Shown here one piece after another: positions 37,601 to 49,560 of a DNA stretch of 64,000 nt (position 1 is its first letter; every line of letters starts with the position of its first letter). The stretch lies in NCBI GenBank assembly GCA_028583415.1, contig CM053276.1, positions 117,953,002 through 118,017,001 on the forward strand, given 5' to 3'. The position numbers were made by a program, and so were the translations under genes. The DNA comes from Protea cynaroides (lineage: Eukaryota > Streptophyta > Magnoliopsida > Proteales > Proteaceae). The notes beneath the pieces are model-generated. The model saw only the letters and a list, made by a program, of their open reading frames with translations, had not been told where the DNA came from and searched no databases.

Positions 37601-40018
37601 AAGAGGTAGCTGCTTGGTGATTGAACAATGTTTCTTCAGTTTACAATCTAGGTACAACCACTTGGAATTTTTCACCTCCAAGAAGTTGTACACCACGAAA
37701 ACAAACTGCTTTCCAAAGCCATGAAATCCAGACAGTTTAAACCTGATTGAGGTGACTGGCAACTGCAGATCCACCAACCTTACATGTTCAACAGGATGAT
37801 GAAATGCACTAAGAACCAAACAAAAAAAAGATACTGCCTGAATCAAGTATCCCTCAAACAACATAAATCTCAACCCAACAACATTATCAACAAAAAGCAT
37901 CTCCAGCTGAACTTTTGGCCACACAACCACCACCTTACCAAACTGAAGGAACAATAGAGCACGATAAAGCCAAAAAATTTCAGCATTTAATACATGATTA
38001 TATACAAACAGATGAAGTGGAAAGTTGAACTTCAATTTCCCTTGTTTTAATTTCATCAGCTGAAAGGTTGATTTGAACAACCCAGAATTCTCACCAGACA
38101 ACAGCAAAGTGTCTCTGTCCAAGTTTGTCAAAGCTTTGCAACCAGATCCTTGGAGAGTAACATCATATTCTTCTAAAGCCTGTACTCCGTCAACAACTGA
38201 GGCAAGAAACGAAACAGATCGAGCTAAACTTCTGCATCCTGGACTCTCTTCAGCATGATCACCCAATCCCTGCCCTCTATTGCGAAACCGCCTCCTGAAA
38301 TAAACAAAGGGTGTCTTTCTGCCATTGGAGTATGAGGTGCTCGCCGTTGTAGGTTTTTCAGTAACCTCTCCATGAGCTGGCCTATCTTCCAACACAGTTT
38401 TACCTAGTGATTTATATGTATCAGCTCCTGCAGAATTCACACACAAGCATGTTTCCGAAGGGTGATCATCAGAATATATGGGCCGCACAGATTTCTCAGC
38501 CTTAAAAGACGTTTTCTGCTTCTTCATACTACCAAGCGGTGAAGACTTGACTCGATGTGTAGATCTAGCCAACCATGAGATGATAGGTTCTGAGTCCATA
38601 TAACTAGCTGTACAGTTACTATCCCCTATTTTAACATCTTCATCTTGGTCTTCAACCTTTTTACCACCCTGCCCAGATTTTTCTACACCAGACTTACCAG
38701 GAACTTCACTGGGAAGTAACAAGAGTTTGAATCTCTCATTGTGTAAGTTAATCCATTCCTCATCGCGGTCATCATATTTGACATGATGCAACTTCCCTTC
38801 AGGATCATAATTAGTAACAAGGCCAAAATACCAACTCTGGTCCAGAGGCCAGAATACTTTGATTCTCCGATTAAGAACCCAGTAAGCATCCAAATCCCCT
38901 GAGAATATCTCATAGAAGTGGCGCCTCTTCCTCACAAAACCCTTTTTCTCTTTGTGTTGTTTCCTAGGTCGCAACACTCGGCCTGCAGCATCAGCAGAGG
39001 TGGAATCAAAACTAGAAGAATTAAGCATCCCCTGACAAAACAAGGGCACAAGAGACAACCCATTCATAGATGAGGTTTTGTTGTTTCCAGTAAACCCAGT
39101 GCAGCTTGGATCAAATCGAGATGAGAGCATCCTTGCAGCATTCTGTTCCAGATTCTCCTCATCATCCTCTTGCAACTCTCCACGGATCTTGGTAAAATTA
39201 CCAACCGACTGCTCAATCTCATTGGCTAGGTTTTGCTTCTTGGATGTTGATTGCCGCCTCTTTCTTCTGTTCCTATGAACATTTTTTAAGGTTGGATCAC
39301 CATTATCTCTGACCAGGCCACCATCTTCAGCCTTCAAACGTCGAGTTGGTTTAGCCCTATTGGAACTATTTTCCTTAAAATCATCGGAAGCCCTCTTCTG
39401 ACTACCTTCAGAAGGAATTCTTGAGGGGACAGAATCACTGGTTAACTTAATTATCTGAGCAGCAGAGCGCTCAGAGCTGACTTTGCTACTAGAAGTCCCC
39501 ACCTGCTCTGGGGTGTGAGTACTTTGTAACTTCTTTCGCCTTGATAAACCTCGAGGACGCTTTGGGATGTTATCATCCAAACTGTCAGAAATAACACTTA
39601 AATTACTAAAGTTTTGCAAATTCCTATGGTCTGGGGCACGGACATTGTTCTTCCCCCGAATCTTTTGGTGTAAAACAAACCGGCTTAACTTCAACGCTGG
39701 ATTGTTGAATGCTGATGATCCCAAATTCAGACCACTACCACCTACTCCATCTAAACTCTTTTTACTCTTCTTGTTAGCCGGTTCAAAACTACTAAGAGAA
39801 ACCTCCTTCCTATTCTTCCTTTTCTTCTTTCCTTGCCCCAAACCTGACTCCTCCTCGTTCTCTGATGGGGACTTCCTTTCCCTCTTTAGGACACCCTCAT
39901 TGGCCTCTCCCTCGCGAACCGAACCCCTAGACTTCTCAACATAGAGGCTTTGAAGATCCAAAGATCTCGGTTTCTTTATAATTCCAGAGAGATCAGGTTT
40001 TTCTAAGCTATTTTCCAT
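31677..40018 (-). CDS. EPCR1: Enhancer-of-polycomb-related chromatin protein
   Basis: Four coding exons on the minus strand: 40018-37511, 36991-35177, 32626-32404, 32257-31677. Phases match throughout, giving 1708 aa. What I see: a Lys/Arg-rich N-terminus with a nuclear-localisation-like KKKRKNRK (64-71); a Tudor-like module at about 375-435 (IKVFWPLDQSWYFGLV..YDPEGKLHHVKYDDRDEEWINL); a conserved middle (LPPFVLSFAAAPSFFLSLHL); and the Enhancer-of-polycomb-like C-terminal half (WTLFREMHEECYNQNIRAA, PSLWERYQQQVKEWELTV, FCLRPRGLEV). Known: the Arabidopsis relatives EPCR1/EPCR2 are PEAT-complex subunits (PWO-EPCR-ARID-TRB) acting on chromatin; the EPL family scaffolds NuA4-type acetyltransferases. 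It is somewhat longer than I recall for Arabidopsis EPCR1. The start ATG sits directly after an acceptor AG, so the 5' UTR lies in an upstream exon. Symbol assigned by resemblance. Confidence 0.92.
32258..32403 (-). other. EPCR1-like intron 4 (last intron)
   Basis: 146 bp, minus strand, donor TTTTCG|GTAAAT and acceptor TGTACCAG|GA. Contains a (TA)n run at 32331-32345. Confidence 0.85.
32627..35176 (-). other. EPCR1-like intron 3, with internal duplication
   Basis: 2550 bp, donor TTCCAG|GTAACT and acceptor GCTGCAG|CCT. Around 34020-34250 and 34400-34610 two diverged copies of one sequence run in the same order ('tcaaaatatga.ttgc', 'gagccatct.gtatt', 'gacca.g.c.tggtcaaggcc', 'ggatca.gctcttaagaac'). 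A G-run (32695-32706) is also present. Confidence 0.8.
36992..37510 (-). other. EPCR1-like intron 2
   Basis: 519 bp, donor CACGGG|GTACCT and acceptor CCCAACCAG|GGT. AT-rich. Reading through the donor adds 21 residues and a stop (37445). Confidence 0.85.
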
Positions 40019-40264
40019 CTACAAACACTCGATCGACAAAAGAAAAACTGATACCCCCAATTTTCATCTTCCATCATACATGTTTCTTTCTTCCGAAACC
40101 TAGCATCAGATCTGGTGGTGAAATTACAACACAATAATCAGATAAACCCCAAATTGAAAAACTAAAACGCATGCAAACCAATCAAACCCCAATTTTTACC
40201 AAGATCTAAAGAGGTAGCGCAACAAAAATCAATCGATAAGCAATAGAACCAAAGATAAACATAC
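40019..40264 (-). other. EPCR1-like 5' UTR intron
   Basis: 246 bp on the minus strand between donor GGTTCAG|GTATGT (exon ends at 40265) and acceptor GTGTTTGTAG|ATGG, which abuts the start codon. A leader intron placed immediately before the ATG is common in plant genes. Confidence 0.7.
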
Positions 40265-40680
40265 CTGAACCAAAAGCGACACAAAATAGAAGCTCCACCT
40301 CCAATCGATAAAATATATTTACAGAAAACAACAATTCCCTCTGAATCCGACCTTTTGAAACTGATAAATCCCGAGTGATACGTCTATCTTTCCTGAAATT
40401 TCTTTTTTTTTACCGTGAGAAACGAGGAGTTAGGGTTTCTTCGGTTACACGACACTTAGGGTTTAGATCGAAAAACAGAAAATTAAACGAATTAAAAATA
40501 AAAGCTATCTGTATTCTTCAGCAACCACTCCTAAATTTTTTACCGCAAGATTCATTTCCAACGGTTCAGATTGTCCTTCCACAATGAAAACCGTAACTGC
40601 ATTAAATAGATCTCCACATTTTCGGGGCAAACGAGGACAAATTGTACGGCAAAGATCACTCTACTAGATTAAAGGGACGG
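40265..40680 (-). promoter_or_regulatory. EPCR1-like 5' exon and promoter region
   Basis: Non-coding exon 1 ends at 40265; its start is not visible. The upstream sequence is AT-rich with pyrimidine-rich patches. No clear TATA box. Confidence 0.4.
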
Positions 40681-41714
40681 TAGAGATTTGAAATATGCTG
40701 TGAAGATGTAAAATGGCAATAAAGCTTTTGCTACTTTTTCCTTTTTTAAATTAAGTTACGGAAATGACCCTGTTTATTTATGGAATTACTAAATTACCAT
40801 TCCCATTTTGAAAAATTCACTCAGCCAGGTAAATGTAAAATCGAGAAGCAGTCAACAGCTAAGAAAGTGACAAAATATTATTTAAATTCATTTAAGGTCC
40901 CCGTTTAAATTAAATATTGTGGCAGGTGAACATCAGAAATCCCCTGGAAACATTTCTTGCATCACCAGCCGGTGACTCACCGCACCAATGTAATATCTAT
41001 AAAAAGGCTTCTATATTATTTCCAAAATAAATTACCCATCCATACACTCCATCCGTATACATAACTTTCCAGGCAAATGAGGACGATTTGTCATTACTCC
41101 TACCTTATGACCTACGTTACAATTTGCCTTTTTTCTTTTTCTTTTTCTTTTTCTTTTTTTTTTCTTTTTTTGGGTAAAATTTGCCTCTTGTTTGCATAGG
41201 AATATGGGGTGAAAATATATAGAAAAGATAAATATGACAGACAAATTAGAGATGATTACTATTCATTTTTCATCCCATCTGACTTAGATCCTCTCCTATC
41301 GTCTAGTCGTGCCAGTCTATTCGCATGCTGATGTTTCCCGATACATTCAATAGACGAATGGCAAAGTGGAGATAAGAGGATTTTTTCATCACAATTTGAC
41401 AAGTTTTGAAAGAAATGGAAAGTTAGGAGAGAGAGTGAAACCCACTTGCAACCGACATCTAAAAACAATGGCTTTACACCTCAGCAGACGCAGTGTGTGG
41501 AAGTGCATTTCAAATCTATTATTAGACCTTCCATATTTCGATTTTGAACAATCAAAGAGTGATCTTTCTCTAGACATTGAGATTTTGGATTTCATTCAAG
41601 TTTACATTTGCCCTCTTCACAATGGAAAAGGGGAAATTAAGAATAAAAAAAGCATTGTGGGTTGGTGATATATATATATATATATTTATTTTTTTTTTTT
41701 TTTTTTTTTTTTTT

Positions 41715-41746
<32 letters not shown>

Positions 41747-42400
41747 TGTTTTTTTTTGTTAAATTGCATTTCTTCAATTCAGTAGTTTTCTCTTGTGATC
41801 CAGCTGACCCTTTCCGCTTGATGCATGTTACTTCCTTTGCTACGGGTCCCCATTCTCCCTTCGATCTTCATCCTTCTGCAAATCTCTCAATTCTATCTAA
41901 GAACGGTGTTTTAAGTAGCACTCCAGTTCTGAAACCCTCTATGCATGATTCCTCATCCATAAATTGTTGATCAGTTTATACTAATTAGCCTTTGTGGAGT
42001 TGGATTTAAAATCTTCGCAATGATCTTTGCATAAAGGCTAAAGAGATCTCTTGATGAAATCATTTCATCTCCCCAATCAGCATTTGTTCCGAATCATTTC
42101 ATTTCAGACAATATACTATTGCCTTGTGAGTCATTCAATTACATCAAACGAAGGAAAAAAGGAAAGACAAAATTTATGGTTTTAAGACCTGATATGCATT
42201 AAGCATATGATATACTCAAGTGAAGCTTCATTAAGGGTAGTTACTCGAACTTAGATTTAATTCACATTGGGTGTCTCTGGTTATGCAATGCATTAAATAT
42301 GTCACCTACGCATTGATTATCAATAGGGTAGAAAGAAGAAGATTTACCCCTACCAAGGGAATTAGATAGTAGACCCGCTCTCCCTTGCCCTTTTCATATT
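40681..42400. other. Intergenic, T-rich microsatellites, no gene
   Basis: Contains a family-B-like hairpin at 41283-41386 (ATCCTCTCCTATCGTCTAGTC against GGAGATAAGAGGAT) and a long compound TA/poly-T tract at 41670-41760. 41770-41990 is open in one frame but shows no family motif; it may be a worn part of the neighbouring LINE. Confidence 0.45.
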
Positions 42401-44118
42401 TTGCTCTCAAGCTTTATCATCAACCATTGAAGATGTTGTCGATCGGTTTGTAATAGAACTTCCCCTCTTACACACTTGCTTTTTGAAGACGATTGTTTGA
42501 TGTTTTTCCAAGTCAATTTCGTGAGATTACATTTTTGAAGGATTATCTTGAATATATTCCCATTGGACAATGTATTAATTCGTGGCTTTCTCTATGTCAA
42601 ACTACGCATGCTCTCATTTGAAATTACCTTCCTCTCATCATATGATGCGGTGATGAAGGCGGCTTCAAACTTTTTTTTTTTTTTTTTTTTTTGGAGTAAT
42701 GGTAGTAATAAAAATGGGATGCATTGGAATTCTTGGAGTAAATTGTGTTGCTTCAAAAATAAGGGAGGATTGAGCTTCCATGACCCTCACCTTCGGAATA
42801 AAGCTATACTCCCAAAGCTAGCTTGGCATCTTTTCTCTAATCCAAGCTCCTCTTGGGCTAAATTTTTTTCAAAGCTATCGTCTTCCTCATACGAACTTCA
42901 TTCATGCTAATTTGGGTAATCAACCTTCTTGTGCATGGAGGAACATCATTAATTGAAAGCCAAAAGGTATTACTTGAAGGTCTCATTTGGCAGGTTGGAA
43001 TTGGTGAATGCATTAATATTTGGGAAGATCATTGGATTCCATCTATGAAAGGCTTTCAGCCTCCACATCCGAAACCACCAGAGTGTCAATTTAACCGAAT
43101 GTGTGATCTCAATGATCGAGAAAATAGAAGTTGGAAGGAAGAAGTGTTGGACTCATTGTTTCATTCTGATGTTAAGGATCCAATTGAGCCTTTTTTCCTT
43201 CGGAGGATAAGCTGGTGAGGATTATTTCAAGTAGTGGACAATTTCCAGTTAAATCGGCGTATTACCCTCTATCGAAATGAAGCGAAGCCGCAACAACCCT
43301 CCTTTTGGCTCAGCACTTGGAGACTGATTCCTAAATTTGTTTGGAAACAGATTTGGTCATGCAAGACTCTGCCAAGATCATATTGTTTATGTGGCAAGCA
43401 TGTGCACAAGGTCTTGCATCTGGTGAAGATCTATAACAACATAAAATATCTTTAAATCCAGCATGCCATATATGCATAGAGCAAATCGAGTCCATTGATC
43501 ACATTTTGCTTACTTGTCCATTTGCACGAGCTATTTGGTTTGGATCCTCCCTAAATTTTATTGTTCCAAAATCCCATAATTTGAAGATATACCAGTGGTT
43601 GATGGGTTGGAACAATTTATTCAAAAAATCAAAGAGTAGAGCTCAAGAGGCCTTGGGGTTAGCTTCTTTCGTTTGTTGGTTTTTATGGAAAACAAGAAAT
43701 ATATCTGATTTTCAACCCCAAATTAAGATTGAACATTGCTTGTTGTTGTTCGAAAAGCTAAGATGACCTACTTGGAATTATGTCAAGCCACCTCCCATCA
43801 ATCTAAATCGAGTTATACATCGCATTCTAATGGTAACCCTGAGGAAATGTGTGGGTGCAATTCTCCATCGGATTTCCTCAAGATTAATACACATGCTGCC
43901 TTTACCCATTTACTCTTCCATTGGTGGTATCCCCTCAGATATCACATGGGGTCTCTAGTTCGTGCTACCTCTAAAAGGTTTATATTCTGCTCGGCCAATA
44001 TCGGAGAAGCATTAGCTATTAGATCTGCTATGAATTCAGCTCCTGTGGAAGGTTATAACATGCTCCGAGTAGAATCTGACAATTATGAGGTTATCAAGAG
44101 TATCTCACATCTAGAGCA

Positions 44119-44541
44119 TGTAAAATCTTTTTGTTATATTTTACTATTATGGGCAACATTATCCTACTTGCCTATTTTGACTAGTGTGAATCCAATCAAG
44201 GATAATTGATTATCCCTTACCAAATATAAATCAAATCTATTCCATTATGAGATTGAAATAGATTTGGAATCTAAAACATTATATATATGGAGCTTGGGTC
44301 CCTATAGTCTCTCTCTGTGTGAATAATCAAGAGGACCCATACCTAAGAGAGAGGAGACTGTAGAAGATCTCTGCAGGAATCTCTGCAGGAATCAAGCGTC
44401 AAGACAAGGTCGGAAAACATTCTCCTACAAGAAGGTATGTCCTATTTCTCTTAATTCAAAGTGTTATTACTCAGATGTATTTTATATTCCATATGGGATT
44501 TGTCAAAATGAAATTTCTTTGGAATGATAAAAATTCCTACA
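44119..44541 (+). repeat. Left LTR
   Basis: 423 bp, TG...CA. Contains a duplicated GATCTCTGCAGGAATCTCTG stretch and an ATTATATATATGG TATA-like motif about 160 bp from the start. Confidence 0.93.
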
Positions 44542-44542
44542 G

Positions 44543-44555
44543 TGGTATCAGAGCC
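44543..44555 (+). promoter_or_regulatory. Primer-binding site (initiator tRNA-Met type)
   Basis: TGGTATCAGAGCC, one base after the left LTR, complementary to the 3' end of initiator tRNA-Met as in many plant retrotransposons. Confidence 0.9.
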
Positions 44556-45844
44556 ATCCCACATGGATTTAAAATCATTGAGTATTGAAAGAAAATTTTC
44601 TTAATTTTCATTTGATTTTTGGAGAAAAGGGAGAGATTTAAAATCAGATAATTTTTTGTTTGAAAAAAATTACATACAAAAATTATGCCAGTTTGTAGAT
44701 CTCCCTGAGACGGTCATGGCGATATAAAAATCGCCGTCACCGGAGGCCGAACGCGCCGGCCAAAGAGGCGAGTGAGATCCACTCGCCAGATCTTTAAAAA
44801 AAAAAAAAAAAAACTGTTATTCTGACGGCGCCGAGTCGAGGACTCGGCGTTGACTTGGCGCCGAATCGTGAACCCTAACGGGTTCGCTAGGTTGACTCGG
44901 GCCGAGTCTACCCAACCCAGGCCCAGTCCAGACCGGGCAAACCCAGCCCAGGCCAAGGCAGTCAAGCGAGGTTGACTCGACCCGAACATGGGACTACCGA
45001 CCCGAACATTGCATGACGCCCCGAAAAACCGACCCACTGACCCGCAAGGTTGACCCAGTAACTCGACCCACCTACCCGAATTGTTGACCCAATGACCCGG
45101 ACTGTGAGTTGGTTGGGTCGGCGGTTGAACTGCCGGTTTACGGTTCGGTTTAAGGTCCAGACCGTTTGGTTTGGTCTGGACCAAAGCATTAATTTTTTTT
45201 TAAAAAAAGGGTTCTGTTTTGTGGGTTCGGTCAGCCCATAACCGAGCCCGGTTACTTCGAACCGAACCCAGATGAACCGGTTCTAGCCGATTCTGGATAC
45301 AAGAGTGAATAAGCCAACTTTGATCGGCGATTGTGAGAGCTAGGAGCGTCGGATTTTGACGCTGTTTTTTTGCGTTGGTTTCGTATTTTGATGCTCTACA
45401 GTTTGGTACATAGTTTAATACATTTTGGTGATTTGAGAAATTTATTTTTGATTAAAAGGTGCCCCAAATTAATCCGATTTGCAATTTTCTGTTTATTTAT
45501 CAGTTATTTTTGTACCAGATACTTATAAAAGGTTATGTGTGCATGATATTTTGTTTATTGACCCACAAGTACTGCAAAGTAGGATTTGGGGATATCATTG
45601 TGGAATTGGATGGAACCCACCAAAGTGGTACACCTAGTTTTATCATGATATCTTCAAATTCAAAGTTCATGTATTTGTAAATGTTTGTGTAAGGGCGATA
45701 TACACCCAAAGAGTGGCATTGTCAAGTTTTGATCAAATTAAAGTTTGTGGGTATCATGTGAAGATTGAATGGAATCCACCAAAGTGGTACATTCAGTTCC
45801 AACATGGTGATCCTCAAACCCTAAATTTGTGCATTTACATATAC

Positions 45845-46667
45845 AAGAAATGATTTTTAAGGATGATCGACTGAGAATTTTTCATTCACCCAAAGGTGGT
45901 GAATTTTTTGAAGTCATCATTCCTTGACGGTTTTGCCTGGATATCTAAAGAGGATCAATGCATGTTTATCCCAAAGGATAAATGTGTAGTGCGGTTGACT
46001 CTTAAGAAAAGAAATGTTTTTTAAGGATGATCGGCTGAGGGTTTTTCATTCACCCAAAGGTGGTGAAATTTTCTGAAGTCATCATTCCTTGGCGGTTTTA
46101 CCTGGATATCTAAAGAGGACCAGTGCATGTTTATCCCAAAGGATAAATCTGTAGTGTGATTGACTCTTAAGAAAAGAAATGATTTTTAAGGATGATCGAC
46201 TGAGAATTTTTCATTCACCCAAAGGTGGTGAATTTTCTGAAGTCATCATTCCTTGGCGGTTTTGCCTGGATATCTAAAGAGAATCAATGCATGTTTATCC
46301 CAAAGGATAAATGTGTAGTGCAGTTGACTCTTAAGAAAAGAAATGTTTTTTAAGGATGATCGGCTGAGGGTTTTTCATTCACCCAAAGGTGGTGAAATTT
46401 TCTGAAGTCATCATTCCTTGGCGGTTTTACCTGGATATCTAAAGAAGACCAGTGCATGTTTATCCCAAAGGATAAATGTGTAGTGCGGTTGACTCTTAAG
46501 AATAGAAATGATTTTTAAGGATGATCGACTGAGGGTTTTTTCATTCACCCAAAGGTGGTGAAATTTTCTGAAGTCATCATTCTTTGGTGGTTCAGCCTAG
46601 ATATCTAAGAGGACCAGTGCATGCTTATCCCAAAGAATAAGTGTGTAGTGCGGTTGACTCTTAGGAA
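45845..46667 (+). repeat. Tandem array of five 164/165-bp units in the LTR element
   Basis: Units start at 45845, 46009, 46174, 46338 and 46503. Each runs from AGAAATG.TTTTTAAGGATG through CATTCACCCAAAGGTGGTGA to GCGGTTGACTCTTAAG. Units 1 and 3 share one variant set (CGACTGAGAATTTTTC, GATCAATGCATG/AATCAATGCATG) and units 2 and 4 another (CGGCTGAGGGTTTTTC, GACCAGTGCATG), so the array is built of about 329-bp dimers. Unit 5 is a more diverged mixture. Confidence 0.9.
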
Positions 46668-47976
46668 GGGGAAATAATGACCTCCATTCTGCTGTGGTTT
46701 AATGATTTATTTATTTCCTTTGTATACACATCAGTGTTGGATATATAAGAAAATGTGTGATTTCAGTGGAAGAATTGATTGCTACAAAGTAAAACTTGTA
46801 GCAAAGTGAAATCACACAAAGTATAGACTTCAAATCTTTGAGGTCTTAGTTGTGCATTGAGATAATATTTTTCAAGCAACTGTATTTTTAAATGCTTTAC
46901 AAAATGACAGTGTTCACCCAAAGGTGACATTGTCCCAGTTTATTCAAATTATAATTTGTACATGTTGTGTAAGGATTGGGTGGGACCACCAAAGTGGCAA
47001 GCTCAGTTCTATCATGATATGCTCAAATTCAGTACTTATGCATTTATAGACACAGCAAAGAAGGATAGTGCTCACTCAAATGTGACATTATCAAGTTTTT
47101 CACTTTTGTGGAAACAGCAAAGAGCGGCATTGTCCACCCAAAGGTGGCGGTGTCAAAGATCATGTATACTCATGCACATGGATGAAGGATCTTGACTTTA
47201 GAAGTTTTCATACACCCAAACGTAGTGGAATTTCGAGAGTCATTATCCCTTCACAAGTTCTGCAGACAGATAGTAAGAGGACCAAGGCGCCTTGTCCCAA
47301 AGTATAAGGGTGTAGTTTCGGTTGACTCTACACAGATAGTAAGAGGACCAGTGCACTCTTGTCCCAAAGGATGAGGGTGTAGTTTCGGTTGACTCTTCAA
47401 AATAATTGGACTTGCATATGTTTAATTATTGTTTAGTTTAACTTATCTTGTGTGTATGTTTGCATTATATCACTCATATTAGAGAACATATAATGATCAA
47501 ACAACTTGATGCCTGTAATGGCGGATCAGTTCTATGAATTGACATGAAAAATTGAAAGCTAGTCTAGGAGTGTTTAACCTAGATATACTCAGCAAAGATT
47601 GTATTCTGGTCTTTAGGAATGTTTAATCCCTAAGATCAGGTAGAAGAAAAATTCAAATAAGGAACATTGAAAATTGATGTTCAGAGTGAAATCAAAAGAA
47701 ATTTTGGTATTTAAAATGGGGTGGAGAGATATTGTATTCTCAATGTTGTCTGTACCAGTTTTGATGGTATATGATGATAATGGTATGTTAAATATAGAAA
47801 TGGTTAATTCATTAAATATGCTTGATTAGTGGGAGACTTTTCTCACATTAATAATGATTTATTTCATTATGTTTATTTATATTGTTTATGATTTTGGCAT
47901 AGTTATTAATAACAATGGTTATTTTATTTCAGCATTCATTTATTGCTATGATTCATTGACATGTCATTGATTAAAA

Positions 47977-48890
47977 GGCAGTATTAAGCCAACTCTCAGA
48001 AGGCGGTATTAAGCCAAGTCTCAAAAGGCAGTTAAGTCAAGTTTTCAGAGGCGGTAGTAAGCCAAGTCTCAAAAGACAGTATTAAGCCAAGTCTCAAAAG
48101 GCTGTATTAAGTCAAGTCTCAAAAAGACAGTATTAAGTCAGGATCCAAAATGCAGTATTAAGCCAAGTCTCAAAAAAGCAGTATTAAGCCAGGGCCCAAA
48201 AGGTAGTATTAAGCCAACTCTCAGAAGGCGGTATTAAGCCAAAAGCATAAAGACAGTATTAAGCCAAGTTTTCAGAGACGGTATTAAGTCAAGTCTCAAA
48301 AAACAGTATTAAGCCAAGTCTCAAAAAGGTAGTATTAAGCTAAGTCTCAAAAGACAGTATTAAGTCAAGTCTCAAAAAGGCAGTATTAAGCCAAGTCTCA
48401 AAAAGACAGTATTAAGTCAGGACCCAAAAGACAGTATTAAGCCAACTCTCAGAAAACGGTATTAAGCCAAAAGCATAAAGGCAGTATTAAGCCAAGTTTT
48501 CAGAGGCGGTATTAAGTCAAGTCTCAAAAGGCAGTATTAAGCCAAGTCTCAAAAATACAGTATTAAGCCAAGTCTCAAAAGGCAGTATTAAGGCAAGTCT
48601 CAAAAAGGCAGTATTAAGCCAGGATCCAAAAGGCAGTATTAAGCCAAGTCTCAAAAAGACAGTATTGAGCCAGGACCCAAAAGGCAGTATTGAATCAAGT
48701 CTCAAAAGACAGTATTAAGTCAAGTCTCAAAAGACAGTATTAAGCCATAACACAAAATGCAGTATTAAGCCAGAATACAAAAGACAGTATTAAGCCAGGA
48801 CCCAAAAGGCAGTATTAAGCCAACTCTCAGAAGGCGATATTAAGCCAAAAGCATAAAGGCAGTATTAAGTCCAGTTTTCAGAGGCGGTAA
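47977..48890 (+). repeat. Array of about 34 short units (about 27 bp) in the LTR element
   Basis: The consensus is close to GGCAGTATTAAGCCAAGTCT followed by caaaa. A longer phrase, 'ccaactctcagaaggcgg...ccaaaagcataaaggcag...ccaagttttcagaggcgg', recurs near 48206, 48437 and 48810, giving a second-level repeat. It is not a CRISPR: the units are degenerate and contiguous, without unique spacers. Confidence 0.93.
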
Positions 48891-49089
48891 GCAAAGGTTA
48901 AAATAAACAAGGAGACTTATGTTCGTAATAACAGAAAGTTGTATGCTGTATAATTGAGGTGTATCTTCTGCTGTTGTTTAACATTAGTCTGTTTGTTGGA
49001 AGATATGATGTTTGGGATAATCTGGTTTTTAATTAATGGTTACCATAGCCACACTAGTTTTTTAATAGTCTTGTGGAATAATGTAGCCC

Positions 49090-49100
49090 AAGTGGGAGAT
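49090..49100 (+). promoter_or_regulatory. Polypurine tract of the LTR element
   Basis: AAGTGGGAGAT directly before the right LTR, the usual site of plus-strand priming. Confidence 0.75.
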
Positions 49101-49523
49101 TGTAAAATCTTTTTGTTATATTTTACTATTATGGGCAACATTATCCTACTTGCCTATTTTGACTAGTGTGAATCCAATCAAAGATAATTGATTATCTCTT
49201 ACCAAATATAAATCAAATCTATTCCATTATGGGATTGGAATAGATTTAGAATCTAAAACATTATATATATGGAGTAGGGGTCCCTATAGTGTCTCTCTAT
49301 GTGAATAATCAAGAGGACCCATACCTAAGGGAGAGGAGAATGTAGAAGATCTCTGCAGGAATCTCTGCAGGAATCAAGCGTCAAGACAAGGTCGGAAAAC
49401 AATCTCCTACAAGAAGGTATGTCATATTTCTTTTAATTCAAAGTGTTATTACTCAGATGTATTTTATATTCCATATGGGATTTGTCAAAATGAAGTTTCT
49501 TTGGAATGATAAAAATTCCTACA
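49101..49523 (+). repeat. Right LTR
   Basis: 423 bp, same length as the left LTR. About 16 substitutions and no net indel relative to it, by eye. Confidence 0.93.
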
Positions 49524-49560
49524 GAGCACCCTTACATTCTTGAGTTTCAATCGGTCAATA

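Larger units (their letters stand above)
44119..49523 (+). mobile_element. Non-coding LTR retrotransposon (LARD-like), complete
   Basis: 5405 bp. Two 423-bp LTRs (44119-44541 and 49101-49523), both TGTAAAATC...TTCCTACA, differing at about 16 sites by eye (about 96% identical). Target duplication GAGCA on both sides (44114-44118, 49524-49528). Primer-binding site TGGTATCAGAGCC one base after the left LTR; purine tract AAGTGGGAGAT before the right LTR. The 4.56-kb interior has no gag, protease, integrase or polymerase; it is filled with two tandem arrays. It sits inside the RNase H of the older LINE. Mobilisation would have needed enzymes from another element. Confidence 0.92.

Noticed and set aside
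44714..45189. A 156-codon minus-strand frame in the LTR element
   Set aside because: Low-complexity, opposite to the element's orientation, no family motif; caused by 'gacccgacccg'-type composition.
47977..48890. CRISPR-like regular repeats
   Set aside because: Units are contiguous and degenerate with no unique spacers, in plant nuclear DNA, inside an LTR element.
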